Part shown: in pieces, positions 1 through 6,541 of the stretch
Layout of the letters: each line of letters starts with the position of its first letter
Position numbering within the stretch: position 1 is the first letter of the stretch
Assembly: GCA_023429365.1 (NCBI GenBank)
Contig: JAEYVW010000253.1
Coordinates: 1 to 7,194, forward strand
Source: Bacteroidota bacterium
GTDB taxonomy: Bacteria > Bacteroidota > Bacteroidia > Chitinophagales > Chitinophagaceae
Length of the DNA stretch: 7,194 bases
Direction: 5' to 3'
Program-made: the position numbers and the translations under genes
The notes under the pieces: generated by a model
The model's database searches: none
Told to the model about the DNA's origin: nothing
What the model saw: only the letters and a program-made list of their open reading frames with translations

Positions 1-859
1 TCATGACAGTAAATTCTTCATCGCCGGGTTGCAGCTTCCAGTCGTTGATCAGGATCTGTGAAGTAAACTCAAGCGGGCTGATCGAGGCATCTTTAACGCG
101 GATCGGCGTAGTGTCGAAAAAACCCGCATGTTGCAGGGCGATCACCGGGTCGATATGCCCAGGAAAGCGAAGGGTTTTCTCTTTCATGTCAGGGATATGC
201 TTCATCGTGTAGATCAATGAGCGAAGCCCGTCAGTGTTGAAGGCTTCCAGCTCGCCTGCTTTATCAAACCGCATGATCTCGCGGTCACTCAGGGCTGGTT
301 TGGTAACAAGTTGACCATTTTCTACGAGGCGTGCAGGACGTGTGTATTCCTCGATCACATCTATCGGCGAGAAGGGAGCTTTATAATTAAAAGGGGGTTT
401 TTTTTCTTTTGGCAACCCGCCAACGTAACATTCAACGCGGTTCACTTTCATTTCCTCGTTGTACCGACCGATAATAAAATTGCTCATACCCGGCGCCACA
501 CCGCAGTCGGTAATGACGGTCACCTGCTTTTCTTTAGCCAGCTTGTCGAGTTGCAAAGCGTCTTCGGGGAAAAAGGAAATGTCAACAGTGTTTTTGCCCG
601 AGCGGATAACGGCTTCCAGGGTTTTGTATCCCATAAAACCCGGAACGGCAGTCACAACCAGGTCAAATCCCTCGAGCAATGCAGGATAGGAATCGTAGTC
701 CGAAAGATTAGTAGGGACTGTCCGGATATTATGATTCTTTTTGGTTAGCGCATCCAGGTTTGCCGAATTCAAATCGTGCGAAACCACTTCATGTTGTTCT
801 GCCAGATCCAGCGCAATTGCCCGGCCTACCATTCCTGCGCCTAAAACCGCAACTTTCAT
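1..859 (-). CDS. Saccharopine dehydrogenase-family NAD(P)-dependent oxidoreductase, lysine 6-dehydrogenase-like (3' end outside window)
   Basis: An open frame runs from an ATG at 859 leftward off the window edge, giving 286 residues without a stop. The protein starts with a Rossmann beta-strand and the dinucleotide-binding loop GAGMVG (residues 7-12). It carries DCGVAPGMSN (118-127), a hallmark of the saccharopine dehydrogenase / lysine 6-dehydrogenase group. Further matches from memory to lysine 6-dehydrogenase are YVGGLP (145-150), a PPFNY segment, an LEAF segment near 204-207 and RFPGH (231-235). Enzymes of this family oxidise lysine or saccharopine-type substrates with NAD(P) in the cytoplasm; the exact substrate cannot be read from the sequence. 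Full-length relatives have roughly 380-400 residues, so about 100 C-terminal residues are missing here through window truncation, not decay. A promoter -7 box lies just upstream and fits the ATG at 859. Family call is firm; substrate is an inference. Confidence 0.9.
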   Translation of the reverse strand, partial: MKVAVLGAGMVGRAIALDLAEQHEVVSHDLNSANLDALTKKNHNIRTVPTNLSDYDSYPALLEGFDLVVTAVPGFMGYKTLEAVIRSGKNTVDISFFPEDALQLDKLAKEKQVTVITDCGVAPGMSNFIIGRYNEEMKVNRVECYVGGLPKEKKPPFNYKAPFSPIDVIEEYTRPARLVENGQLVTKPALSDREIMRFDKAGELEAFNTDGLRSLIYTMKHIPDMKEKTLRFPGHIDPVIALQHAGFFDTTPIRVKDASISPLEFTSQILINDWKLQPGDEEFTVM

Positions 860-877
860 TCTCGGAAATTTTTCGGG

Positions 878-885
878 CAAAGGTA
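878..885 (-). promoter_or_regulatory. Bacteroidota-type -7 promoter element of the saccharopine dehydrogenase-family gene
   Basis: Read on the minus strand the site is TACCTTTG, a full match to the Bacteroidota -7 consensus TAnnTTTG. It ends 18 bp before the ATG at 859, so the leader would be only about 10-12 nt. No TTTG -33 element sits at the expected distance; that place is occupied by the 896-914 hairpin instead. The match of the box is seen directly, activity is inferred. Confidence 0.6.
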
Positions 886-895
886 ACGAATCCGG

Positions 896-914
896 CACCG
901 GCTGTCTGCCGGTG
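896..914. repeat. GC-rich inverted repeat between two minus-strand genes
   Basis: CACCGGC (896-902) and GCCGGTG (908-914) form a perfect 7-bp stem with a 5-nt loop. It lies after the stop of the Gfo/Idh gene (941) and directly upstream of the -7 box of the next gene. On the minus strand no T-run follows, so it is not a classical intrinsic terminator. It may be an operator or an RNA 3' end structure; which one cannot be told. Confidence 0.45.
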
Positions 915-940
915 AGATTAACGACATAGAACAGTTATGA

Positions 941-2344
941 TTACATTGTTATCTCCATCACCCGGTTTGTAAGCCGGCTTTCTTCTGCCTTGAAGCACAT
1001 GATATGACTTTCAATCGACGCGTCGATGGTTGAAGTAAGCAGGTTGGGGTTATGCTGCGCGACAGCCTGGATCCAATCAGAAACCATGCGCCAGTCGCCG
1101 CCACCGTGGCCCTCGTTTTTGTAGTGTGATACCTCAGTGGTTTTTGTATGCCAGGTCTTTGTTTTATTGGTGCGGAAATCGAATATCTTAAACTGGTTCA
1201 TATCACCCTCGAGATAACCCATGCTACCCATCACGCGGGTGCGACGGCCGCCAAATGGCGTGAAGGCTTCCATATTAAAGGTAGCGGTCACGCCATCATC
1301 AAAGAGGATATTGGTGGTGTAGTGATCGCATTGATCGTTGTCCATTTTATAGACACAACGGCCGTAGTCGGTTGTCTTCAGGTATTGAAGAATAGCCGCG
1401 GGTTGTTTGCTTTTTTCTTTTGGCAGGTCAAAAACATAAGTGCGCTGCCGCTCGCGATGATAGATCTTCAGCGCAGAGTAGGGGCATTTATACTCTACCG
1501 GGCAGCCATCTGTGCATCGCTCTTTGCTACCCTGGGGTGCATTTTCTTTGGTAAACCATTTCAGGTTGCCAAAAGCCTGTATCTTTTTTGAATCCTTACC
1601 CAGCATCCATTTTAGCACATCAAGATCATGGCAGGATTTGGCGAGTATGATCGGAGTGGTGGTCTTACTGTTGTGCCAGTTTCCGCGTACATAAGAATGA
1701 CTCATGTGTATATGGTCGATCGGTTCCAGGTGCTGCAGGCTGATCACTTCCCCAATCGTACCGCTTTGTATGAGTTCACGGAGCTTGATAAAATAAGGGG
1801 CATATCTCAAAACATGACATACGGCCACGATCCGTCCTGTTTTTTTGGCCAGGTCCAGGATCTCACGGCATTCCTTTTCAGTGGGTGCGATCGGTTTTTC
1901 GAGCAAGACATCATAACCCATCTTCAAAGCCGCTATGCACGGCTCATAATGCAGGAGATCGGGAGTACTGATGATGACCGCATCGGCGAACTTAGGTTTG
2001 GAAAAAACATCCTGCCAGTTGGCAAAACAATTTGACTTCGGGATATTGTGTTTGGCCGCGTATCGCTCGCTGCGTAGTGTGTTGGGGTCCGCGACGCCAA
2101 GAATTTTTAATTGCTCGGGATACTCGATGGCATAGTCGCCGTATACATTTCCCCTGGCCCCGGCACCAATCGTGATCGCTGTTACGGGTTTAGATAATTG
2201 TTTGTAAAGTGGATTGTCGGGAAGGATTAGGGGTTCACCTGTTTCATTTTTAGCCCAAAGAGAAAAAGGGAAAAACGTAGAGCCGATCCTGATACCAAAT
2301 TGTTTCAATAGGTTCTTTCCGGTCGAAAGGGGGTTCATGTTCAT
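941..2344 (-). CDS. Gfo/Idh/MocA-family NAD(P)-dependent oxidoreductase with cysteine cluster
   Basis: Numbering here counts from the upstream TTG at 2395 (484 residues); I prefer the ATG at 2344 (residue 18), giving 467 residues, because TTG is a rare start. The Rossmann domain starts near residue 71 with GAGARG (77-82), and the family motif EKP is at 166-168. The catalytic-type KSCHDLD segment (253-259) supplies K253, H256 and D259. An insertion in the C-terminal domain carries C294, C298 and C304, with C347 and C356 later, a pattern I recall from a subset of this family and which could bind a metal. These enzymes usually oxidise or reduce sugars, inositols or related polyols; no substrate can be assigned. 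The N-terminus before residue 50 resembles a Tat signal but lacks the twin arginines. It lies 159 bp after the hydrolase gene on the same strand. Confidence 0.9.
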   Translation of the reverse strand: MNMNPLSTGKNLLKQFGIRIGSTFFPFSLWAKNETGEPLILPDNPLYKQLSKPVTAITIGAGARGNVYGDYAIEYPEQLKILGVADPNTLRSERYAAKHNIPKSNCFANWQDVFSKPKFADAVIISTPDLLHYEPCIAALKMGYDVLLEKPIAPTEKECREILDLAKKTGRIVAVCHVLRYAPYFIKLRELIQSGTIGEVISLQHLEPIDHIHMSHSYVRGNWHNSKTTTPIILAKSCHDLDVLKWMLGKDSKKIQAFGNLKWFTKENAPQGSKERCTDGCPVEYKCPYSALKIYHRERQRTYVFDLPKEKSKQPAAILQYLKTTDYGRCVYKMDNDQCDHYTTNILFDDGVTATFNMEAFTPFGGRRTRVMGSMGYLEGDMNQFKIFDFRTNKTKTWHTKTTEVSHYKNEGHGGGDWRMVSDWIQAVAQHNPNLLTSTIDASIESHIMCFKAEESRLTNRVMEITM

Positions 2345-2428
2345 ACTGGATGCGATTTTACCAGGCGGCTCGTTAAAGTTACCTGCTTTATTCAAACGTA
2401 TTCCCTTGCTGTATATTTTGCGGGGAGT

Positions 2429-2461
2429 TCAATGTATTTAGCAATGGAAAAGCAGGCCAAA
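2429..2461 (-). promoter_or_regulatory. Weak candidate promoter for the Gfo/Idh/MocA gene
   Basis: On the minus strand TTTG (2461-2458) is followed after 21 bp by TACATTGA (2436-2429), which agrees with TAnnTTTG at four of six fixed positions. Spacing and location in the intergenic gap are right, but the -7 element is imperfect. It would serve either the TTG at 2395 or the ATG at 2344. Confidence 0.3.
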
Positions 2462-2503
2462 CTTTCGGCCTTTCACACGGGTGCAAAAGTTTTAAGATAA
2501 ACT

Positions 2504-3514
2504 TTAGTCGATAGCCGGAATATGCATGATCTCTTTCATAAATCGTCCCGATTCGGCTAATACCGTTTCCACATCCTTGGATTTTATGGCAGAACCGATC
2601 ACATGATCACCGGCACCGGGCACAGGGTGTTCTCGTTTTAGACTGTCAGGTGTGCCCAATTGCCGGAACATCCGGGTCATGGCAGATACTTTAACCACTT
2701 TATCCTGGTGGTCTTCGTCTTTGTAATAGTATAAAAGCAGTGTTGGCTGTTTGATCCTTTCAAAGACCGAAGCTTTCATGGAGGTTTCCAATAACTCTTC
2801 AAGTTCCACAGTCGATTCCATCCTGTAACGATGATACCAGTATTTCTTATAGATCGCCGTGGTATCTGATGAAGTATTGTATTTCCCTTTTACCAGCCTG
2901 GCGATCTGTAAGCCCCAGGGGTTGTTTAAAACCCAGGCATTCGGATCATTGATGGCGATATTTGGCGATAGCAGGATTAGTCCGGCAATTTCCGGGTATT
3001 CCGCGGCGAGTTTGAGCGCGAGGGTGCCGCCGGTAGAAGTGCCGATCAATATTACTTTATCTCCGAGTTGTTTGCCGATGGCAAAAGCTTCTTTCGCAGA
3101 GTTCCAGAGTTTGTCGGCCGTTAAGTTGACCATAGGTTCGGTCGTTTCTAAACCATGTTCCGCAAGTCTGGCCAGGTAAAGATTGCATCCGAATTGTTGG
3201 GCAAGCCTGGTATGAACCGGGTCACCTTCTTCCTGGCTGGCTGAAAATCCGTGGAGGTACACCAGGGACCATCCGGTTTTTTGTTTCAGCGAGTCATTTT
3301 GCCAGATGATCCTTGCTTCATTGTCGGGTTTTATGTTATAAGCAGATTCCTGCTTACGTATGTATTTTTCAAGTTCAGGGAGATCTGCCGGAACCGGGGG
3401 AAGCTCATTTGTAAAAACCGGCTTGTCAGGGTGGGGGCCGAGGAAGTAAATAACGATTAGTACTAAAACAGTGATGCCTAACCCTTTAAAGAATTTCATA
3501 GACATGATTTCCAT
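2504..3514 (-). CDS. Membrane-anchored alpha/beta hydrolase
   Basis: The protein of 336 residues begins with a short basic stretch and one hydrophobic segment (about residues 11-25) with no lipobox cysteine, so it is probably an inner-membrane-anchored or signal-anchor protein facing the periplasm. The alpha/beta hydrolase core follows. The oxyanion-hole strand ends in HGF (88-90), the nucleophile elbow is GTSTG with S160, and the catalytic histidine is H304 in a GDH segment. The acid is one of D266, D268 or D271 after the strand ending LLLYYY. A cap region of many charged and aromatic residues (about 190-250) lies between strands, as in lipases and esterases of the monoglyceride lipase type. 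The substrate is unknown. ATGs at 3514, 3505 and 3499 are all possible starts; the last gives MKFFKG directly before the hydrophobic segment and is as likely as the first. The gene is divergent from typA. Confidence 0.88.
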   Translation of the reverse strand: MEIMSMKFFKGLGITVLVLIVIYFLGPHPDKPVFTNELPPVPADLPELEKYIRKQESAYNIKPDNEARIIWQNDSLKQKTGWSLVYLHGFSASQEEGDPVHTRLAQQFGCNLYLARLAEHGLETTEPMVNLTADKLWNSAKEAFAIGKQLGDKVILIGTSTGGTLALKLAAEYPEIAGLILLSPNIAINDPNAWVLNNPWGLQIARLVKGKYNTSSDTTAIYKKYWYHRYRMESTVELEELLETSMKASVFERIKQPTLLLYYYKDEDHQDKVVKVSAMTRMFRQLGTPDSLKREHPVPGAGDHVIGSAIKSKDVETVLAESGRFMKEIMHIPAID

Positions 3515-3572
3515 AAAACTACGCTAAAACGCTGTTTTTCTTTCAACAAAGCCTTAATTAATGCCCCATTCC

Positions 3573-3604
3573 TTTGCTGCCCCCGTATTAATGCCGTAAC
3601 TTTG
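3573..3604 (+). promoter_or_regulatory. Bacteroidota-type promoter of typA
   Basis: TTTG (3573-3576) and TAACTTTG (3597-3604) are separated by 20 bp and match the Bacteroidota sigma-factor consensus (TTTG, then TAnnTTTG) at every fixed position. Transcription should start near 3610-3612, leaving a leader of only about 10 nt before the ATG at 3622. A GGAAAA stretch lies just before the start codon. No equally good promoter is visible for the divergent hydrolase gene in the same gap. Confidence 0.75.
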
Positions 3605-3621
3605 CCGCCCGGAAAAAATAT

Positions 3622-5433
3622 ATGGAAATAAGAAACATAGCAATCATTGCCCACGTTGACCACGGTAAAACTACCCTGGTAGATAAGATATTACATGCTA
3701 CAAAGGTGTTCAGGGAGAACCAGGATACCGGTGAGCTCATCATGGACAGCAATGACCTGGAGCGTGAGAGAGGGATCACCATTTTCAGTAAGAATGCTTC
3801 AGTGACTTACAAAGGTGTAAAGATTAATGTGATCGATACGCCGGGCCACGCAGACTTTGGCGGTGAAGTGGAAAGGGTTTTGAAAATGGCGGATGGTGTA
3901 TGCCTGCTGGTGGATGCCTTTGAAGGTCCTATGCCACAAACCCGGTTTGTATTGCAAAAAGCTTTACAACTCAACCTGAAACCCATCGTCATCATTAATA
4001 AAGTAGATAAGCCCAATTGCCGCCCCGACGAAGTGCACGACGCGGTTTTTGAATTATTCTTCAACCTAGACGCTTCCGAGGAGCAGTTGGATTTCCCAAC
4101 TTATTATGGGTCTGGAAAAAATGGCTGGTTCAATGATTCATTGGAACCGGTTGACAATATCAATCCTTTGCTGGATGGTATCTTAAAACATGTACCACCG
4201 CCAAAAGTGAATGAAGGTCCCCTGCAAATGCAGATCACTTCCCTCGACTATTCATCTTTCCTCGGAAGGATCGCGATCGGTAAAGTAAGCCGTGGTACTA
4301 TCTACGAAAACCAGCCTATCGCCCTGATGCAGGCCAATGGCGTGATCAAAAAGATGCGTATAAAAGAGTTGTACGTGTTTGAAGGCATGGGCAAGAAGAA
4401 AGTGAGCGAAGTTGTGGCCGGTGATCTTTGCGCTGTCGTCGGTATTGAAGATTTTAATATCGGTGATACGATCGCAGATGCTGAAACACCGGAAGCATTA
4501 CCCGTTATCAGCGTGGATGAGCCAACGATGAACATGTTGTTCTCCGTGAACAACTCCCCGTTCTTTGGTAAGGATGGAAAGTTTGTAACCAGCCGTCACC
4601 TGCGTGACCGACTGATGAAGGAAACTGAAAAGAACCTGGCTTTGAAAGTAATGGACAGCGAAGACGGCGACAGCCTGGTTGTATATGGCCGTGGTATCCT
4701 GCACCTGGGTGTATTGATCGAGACTATGCGTCGTGAAGGATATGAGTTGACCGTAGGTCAGCCACAGGTAATCGTGAAAGAGATCGACGGCAAAAAATGC
4801 GAGCCATACGAAACCCTGGTGGTTGATGTGCCGCAGGAATTTGCCAGCAAGGTGATCGACCTGGTATCGCGTCGTAAAGGCGAGATGCTGATCATGGAAA
4901 CAAAAGGTGAAATGCAGCACCTGGAATTCGATATTCCATCAAGAGGCCTGATCGGTTTGCGTACGCAGATGCTGACTGCTACAACAGGTGAAGCTGTGAT
5001 GGCGCATCGCTTTAGTGAGTACAAACCCTGGAAGGGACCTATTCCCGGTCGCAACAATGGGGTGTTGATCTCAAAAAATACAGATAAGACAACTGGTTAT
5101 TCGATAGATAAATTACAGGATCGAGGAACTTTCTTCGTGGATCCGGGCGAAGATGTATATGCCGGCCAGATCATCGCGGAAAATATTAAGCCGGGCGACC
5201 TCGTGGTCAACGCGACCGAAGGAAAAAAACTCACCAACCACCGCGCAAGTGGTAGTGATGATGCTACGCGCATTGCGCCGAAAACATTGATGACCCTCGA
5301 AGAGTGCATGGAATATATCCAGCAGGATGAGTGCATAGAGGTGACACCCAATTTCATCCGCATGCGTAAAGTAATTTTGGATGAAAACGAAAGGCAGAAG
5401 CAGAGTAAGAAGATGAGTGCGGAAGCGGTGTAA
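3622..5433 (+). CDS. typA: Translational GTPase BipA/TypA
   Basis: This is a full-length 603-residue member, against about 607 in Escherichia coli. The GTPase domain has the P-loop AHVDHGKTT (10-18), switch I with RERGITI (48-54), DTPGH (72-76) and NKVD (126-129); the G5 region is GSGKNG (163-168). Domain II (about 200-290) and two EF-G-like domains follow, with GRGILHLG (356-363). The BipA-specific C-terminal domain includes RGLIGLRT (441-448), the LTNHRASG segment (537-544) and EVTPNFIRMRK (573-583). BipA binds the ribosome, hydrolyses GTP and helps large-subunit assembly and translation under cold or other stress. The start is supported by the promoter just upstream and by the family's usual N-terminus. 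A terminator after the gene makes it a likely monocistronic unit. All GTP-binding residues are intact. Confidence 0.98.
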   Translation: MEIRNIAIIAHVDHGKTTLVDKILHATKVFRENQDTGELIMDSNDLERERGITIFSKNASVTYKGVKINVIDTPGHADFGGEVERVLKMADGVCLLVDAFEGPMPQTRFVLQKALQLNLKPIVIINKVDKPNCRPDEVHDAVFELFFNLDASEEQLDFPTYYGSGKNGWFNDSLEPVDNINPLLDGILKHVPPPKVNEGPLQMQITSLDYSSFLGRIAIGKVSRGTIYENQPIALMQANGVIKKMRIKELYVFEGMGKKKVSEVVAGDLCAVVGIEDFNIGDTIADAETPEALPVISVDEPTMNMLFSVNNSPFFGKDGKFVTSRHLRDRLMKETEKNLALKVMDSEDGDSLVVYGRGILHLGVLIETMRREGYELTVGQPQVIVKEIDGKKCEPYETLVVDVPQEFASKVIDLVSRRKGEMLIMETKGEMQHLEFDIPSRGLIGLRTQMLTATTGEAVMAHRFSEYKPWKGPIPGRNNGVLISKNTDKTTGYSIDKLQDRGTFFVDPGEDVYAGQIIAENIKPGDLVVNATEGKKLTNHRASGSDDATRIAPKTLMTLEECMEYIQQDECIEVTPNFIRMRKVILDENERQKQSKKMSAEAV

Positions 5434-5439
5434 GCAGTG

Positions 5440-5481
5440 AAGCTGCGAGCTGTGAGCGGTGAGCTTCGAGCGTTGAGAATT
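5440..5481. repeat. Degenerate 7-bp tandem repeat after typA
   Basis: Starting 7 bp after the typA stop, the sequence reads as 7-mers in register: AAGCTGC, GAGCTGT, GAGCGGT, GAGCTTC, GAGCGTT, GAGAATT. The GAGC core recurs in four successive units, with its first three bases kept in a fifth. The unit is not a codon multiple and lies outside any gene. Similar GTGAGC-rich intergenic runs occur in some Bacteroidota genomes by my recollection, but I cannot confirm that here. Confidence 0.65.
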
Positions 5482-5497
5482 TCGATTGAAAATATTT

Positions 5498-5523
5498 AAG
5501 CGTCCTATTTGGGCGCTTTTTTT
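5498..5523 (+). terminator. Intrinsic (rho-independent) terminator of typA
   Basis: AAGCGTCC (5498-5505) pairs with GGGCGCTT (5511-5518) across a TATTT loop, an 8-bp stem with one T-G wobble. The descending arm runs into seven consecutive Ts (5517-5523). It lies 64 bp after the typA stop codon and separates typA from the exported-protein pair downstream. Confidence 0.88.
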
Positions 5524-5613
5524 ATGCAGTTCCGATATTCGTTGTGTATGTGGTTGTGTGATTGGAGTTAATTATTGATATCGAAATTCCTCTTTACCTA
5601 ATTGCCGCACAAA

Positions 5614-5637
5614 ACGTCCCGATGGAACGCGGGGTGT
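5614..5637. repeat. Hairpin-forming inverted repeat
   Basis: ACGTCCCG (5614-5621) can pair with CGGGGTGT (5630-5637) over an 8-nt loop, with six Watson-Crick and two G-T pairs. No T-run follows. The role is unknown; it could be the remnant of an intergenic repeat or part of an RNA leader. Confidence 0.4.
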
Positions 5638-5641
5638 CCCA

Positions 5642-5653
5642 AATTTTAAAATT
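5642..5653. repeat. Perfect 12-bp AT palindrome
   Basis: AATTTTAAAATT equals its own reverse complement over 12 bp. It lies in the gap before the exported-protein pair and close to the preceding hairpin. It could be a protein-binding site, but AT palindromes of this size also arise by chance in such DNA. Confidence 0.4.
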
Positions 5654-5759
5654 CTGATGTCTCCTCTGTGAGCAAGTTAGCAGAAAGGGCACGATGATTT
5701 TTATCTTATTATGCCGAAAGAAGGAAGATTTGTATATTACTCTTCAATCTACAAATAAA

Positions 5760-5800
5760 TAGCAGGTACGTCCACATAAAAAGTAAGTTTTCGCCTGCTA
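5760..5800. repeat. Spaced inverted repeat in the leader of the exported-protein pair
   Basis: TAGCAGG (5760-5766) and CCTGCTA (5794-5800) are exact reverse complements 27 nt apart, with a further T-G pair possible inside (5767/5793). An inner AAAA/TTTT pairing could close the loop further. The structure ends 18 bp before the ATG at 5819, so in RNA it would sit next to the start codon. I do not recognise it as a known riboswitch. Confidence 0.4.
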
Positions 5801-5818
5801 GCAATAAAAGACACCTAC

Positions 5819-6541
5819 ATGGCTGCCAGTAAAAGAATGTGTATTTTTTTGTTTCTTTTAGTAACAAAATTTGGATTTGCACAAGTGCTCTCACAACCAT
5901 ATGATTATCCCATCAAGCCGGGGTCAGAAAGCTGGCAGGCACTAAAAACCCATAAAGAAATGGTGCAGGTATGTCAGGTACCGGAAGAGATTTTGCAGCA
6001 ACTTACAACACCGGCTTTATTGGAAACCTGTCTTTCTTATCCATTGCTCATGGATGTGCTTGCTTTTAATAACCTAGTAACAGGGCTAGAACAAACATTA
6101 AAAAGGTTTAACGGGTATCATGTATTGGTTGTAAGACCGGATTTTGCAAAATCCTTAGTAAACTATTACCGCGACATAGATGTAGCCAGTGTTGACACCA
6201 TGTCAACCAATGTAAAGCAGGGAAATTTTTCTATTAAAATGAGCATAACCGAATTATTTTTCGGGACACAGCATCTTATTTATGGTGGAAAGACGCTTGA
6301 CCATAAGGAAATGCTGAAGTTGCTATTGTCTAAACTTGATACAAAAGCGAATTACCCGGACATATATGGCTCACTGGGAAAAATTTCATCTGTATACGCA
6401 ATGGTTAACATCTTGGACATGATAGCGCCTAAAGCGTTGGTTGATAAAACTGAGCTTAATACCTTTAAAACCAAACTACTTTTGACAGACACGGCTATCC
6501 TGGATGACATTATTTTAATGGTCAAAAACTTTATACAATGA
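5819..6541 (+). CDS. Sec-exported protein of unknown function
   Basis: The product has 240 residues. A signal peptide is clear: basic K5-R6, a hydrophobic stretch (8-20) and a likely cut after A21 before Q22. The mature part opens with a YDYPIKPGSESW segment (28-39), then THKEMVQVCQVPEEIL (44-59) and a TCLSYPLLMDVLAFNN segment (70-85). I associate this arrangement with a family of uncharacterised exported Bacteroidota proteins; that is recollection, not a search result. The rest looks mostly helical. There are no transmembrane segments after the signal and no catalytic motif I can name. Mature cysteines are C52 and C71 only. The ATG at 5837 (residue 7) is an alternative start and would also leave a workable signal. 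The stop codon overlaps the next start as ATGA, so the two genes are very probably cotranslated. Function is unknown. Confidence 0.85.
   Translation: MAASKRMCIFLFLLVTKFGFAQVLSQPYDYPIKPGSESWQALKTHKEMVQVCQVPEEILQQLTTPALLETCLSYPLLMDVLAFNNLVTGLEQTLKRFNGYHVLVVRPDFAKSLVNYYRDIDVASVDTMSTNVKQGNFSIKMSITELFFGTQHLIYGGKTLDHKEMLKLLLSKLDTKANYPDIYGSLGKISSVYAMVNILDMIAPKALVDKTELNTFKTKLLLTDTAILDDIILMVKNFIQ

Larger units (their letters stand above)
5524..5818. other. Intergenic region with several inverted repeats, no convincing gene
   Basis: These 295 bp hold no recognisable RNA gene and no credible coding frame. I see a hairpin (5614-5637), a perfect AT palindrome (5642-5653) and a spaced inverted repeat (5760-5800). 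A TTTG at 5729-5732 is followed 17 bp later by TACAAATA, and TAAGTTTT lies at 5784-5791. Neither is a good Bacteroidota promoter, so the promoter of the downstream pair is not located. A 15-codon frame starts at the ATG at 5711 but has nothing to support it. Confidence 0.6.

Noticed and set aside
311..748. 145-codon plus-strand frame
   Set aside because: It lies fully opposite the saccharopine dehydrogenase-family gene, whose minus-strand frame has clear family motifs. The plus-strand product resembles nothing I know.
1148..2035. Overlapping plus-strand frames of 147, 60 and 135 codons
   Set aside because: They are antisense to the Gfo/Idh/MocA gene and have no recognisable domains; they follow from its codon pattern.
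2454..2471. Possible terminator after the hydrolase gene (AGGCC/GGCCT with 8-nt loop)
   Set aside because: The stem is only 5 bp and the following minus-strand sequence GCTTTTCC is a poor T-run. It also overlaps the candidate promoter of the next gene.
4498..5057. Minus-strand frames of 140 and 99 codons within typA
   Set aside because: Antisense shadows of a highly conserved gene with no motif or start signal of their own.
5711..5758. 15-codon frame upstream of the exported pair
   Set aside because: It has four tyrosines, but there is no ribosome binding signal, no link to a terminator switch and no related biosynthetic gene, so a leader peptide cannot be supported.
5709..5900. 63-codon minus-strand frame
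   Set aside because: Its leucine-rich part is the reverse complement of the signal peptide coding region of the 240-residue protein; no independent support.
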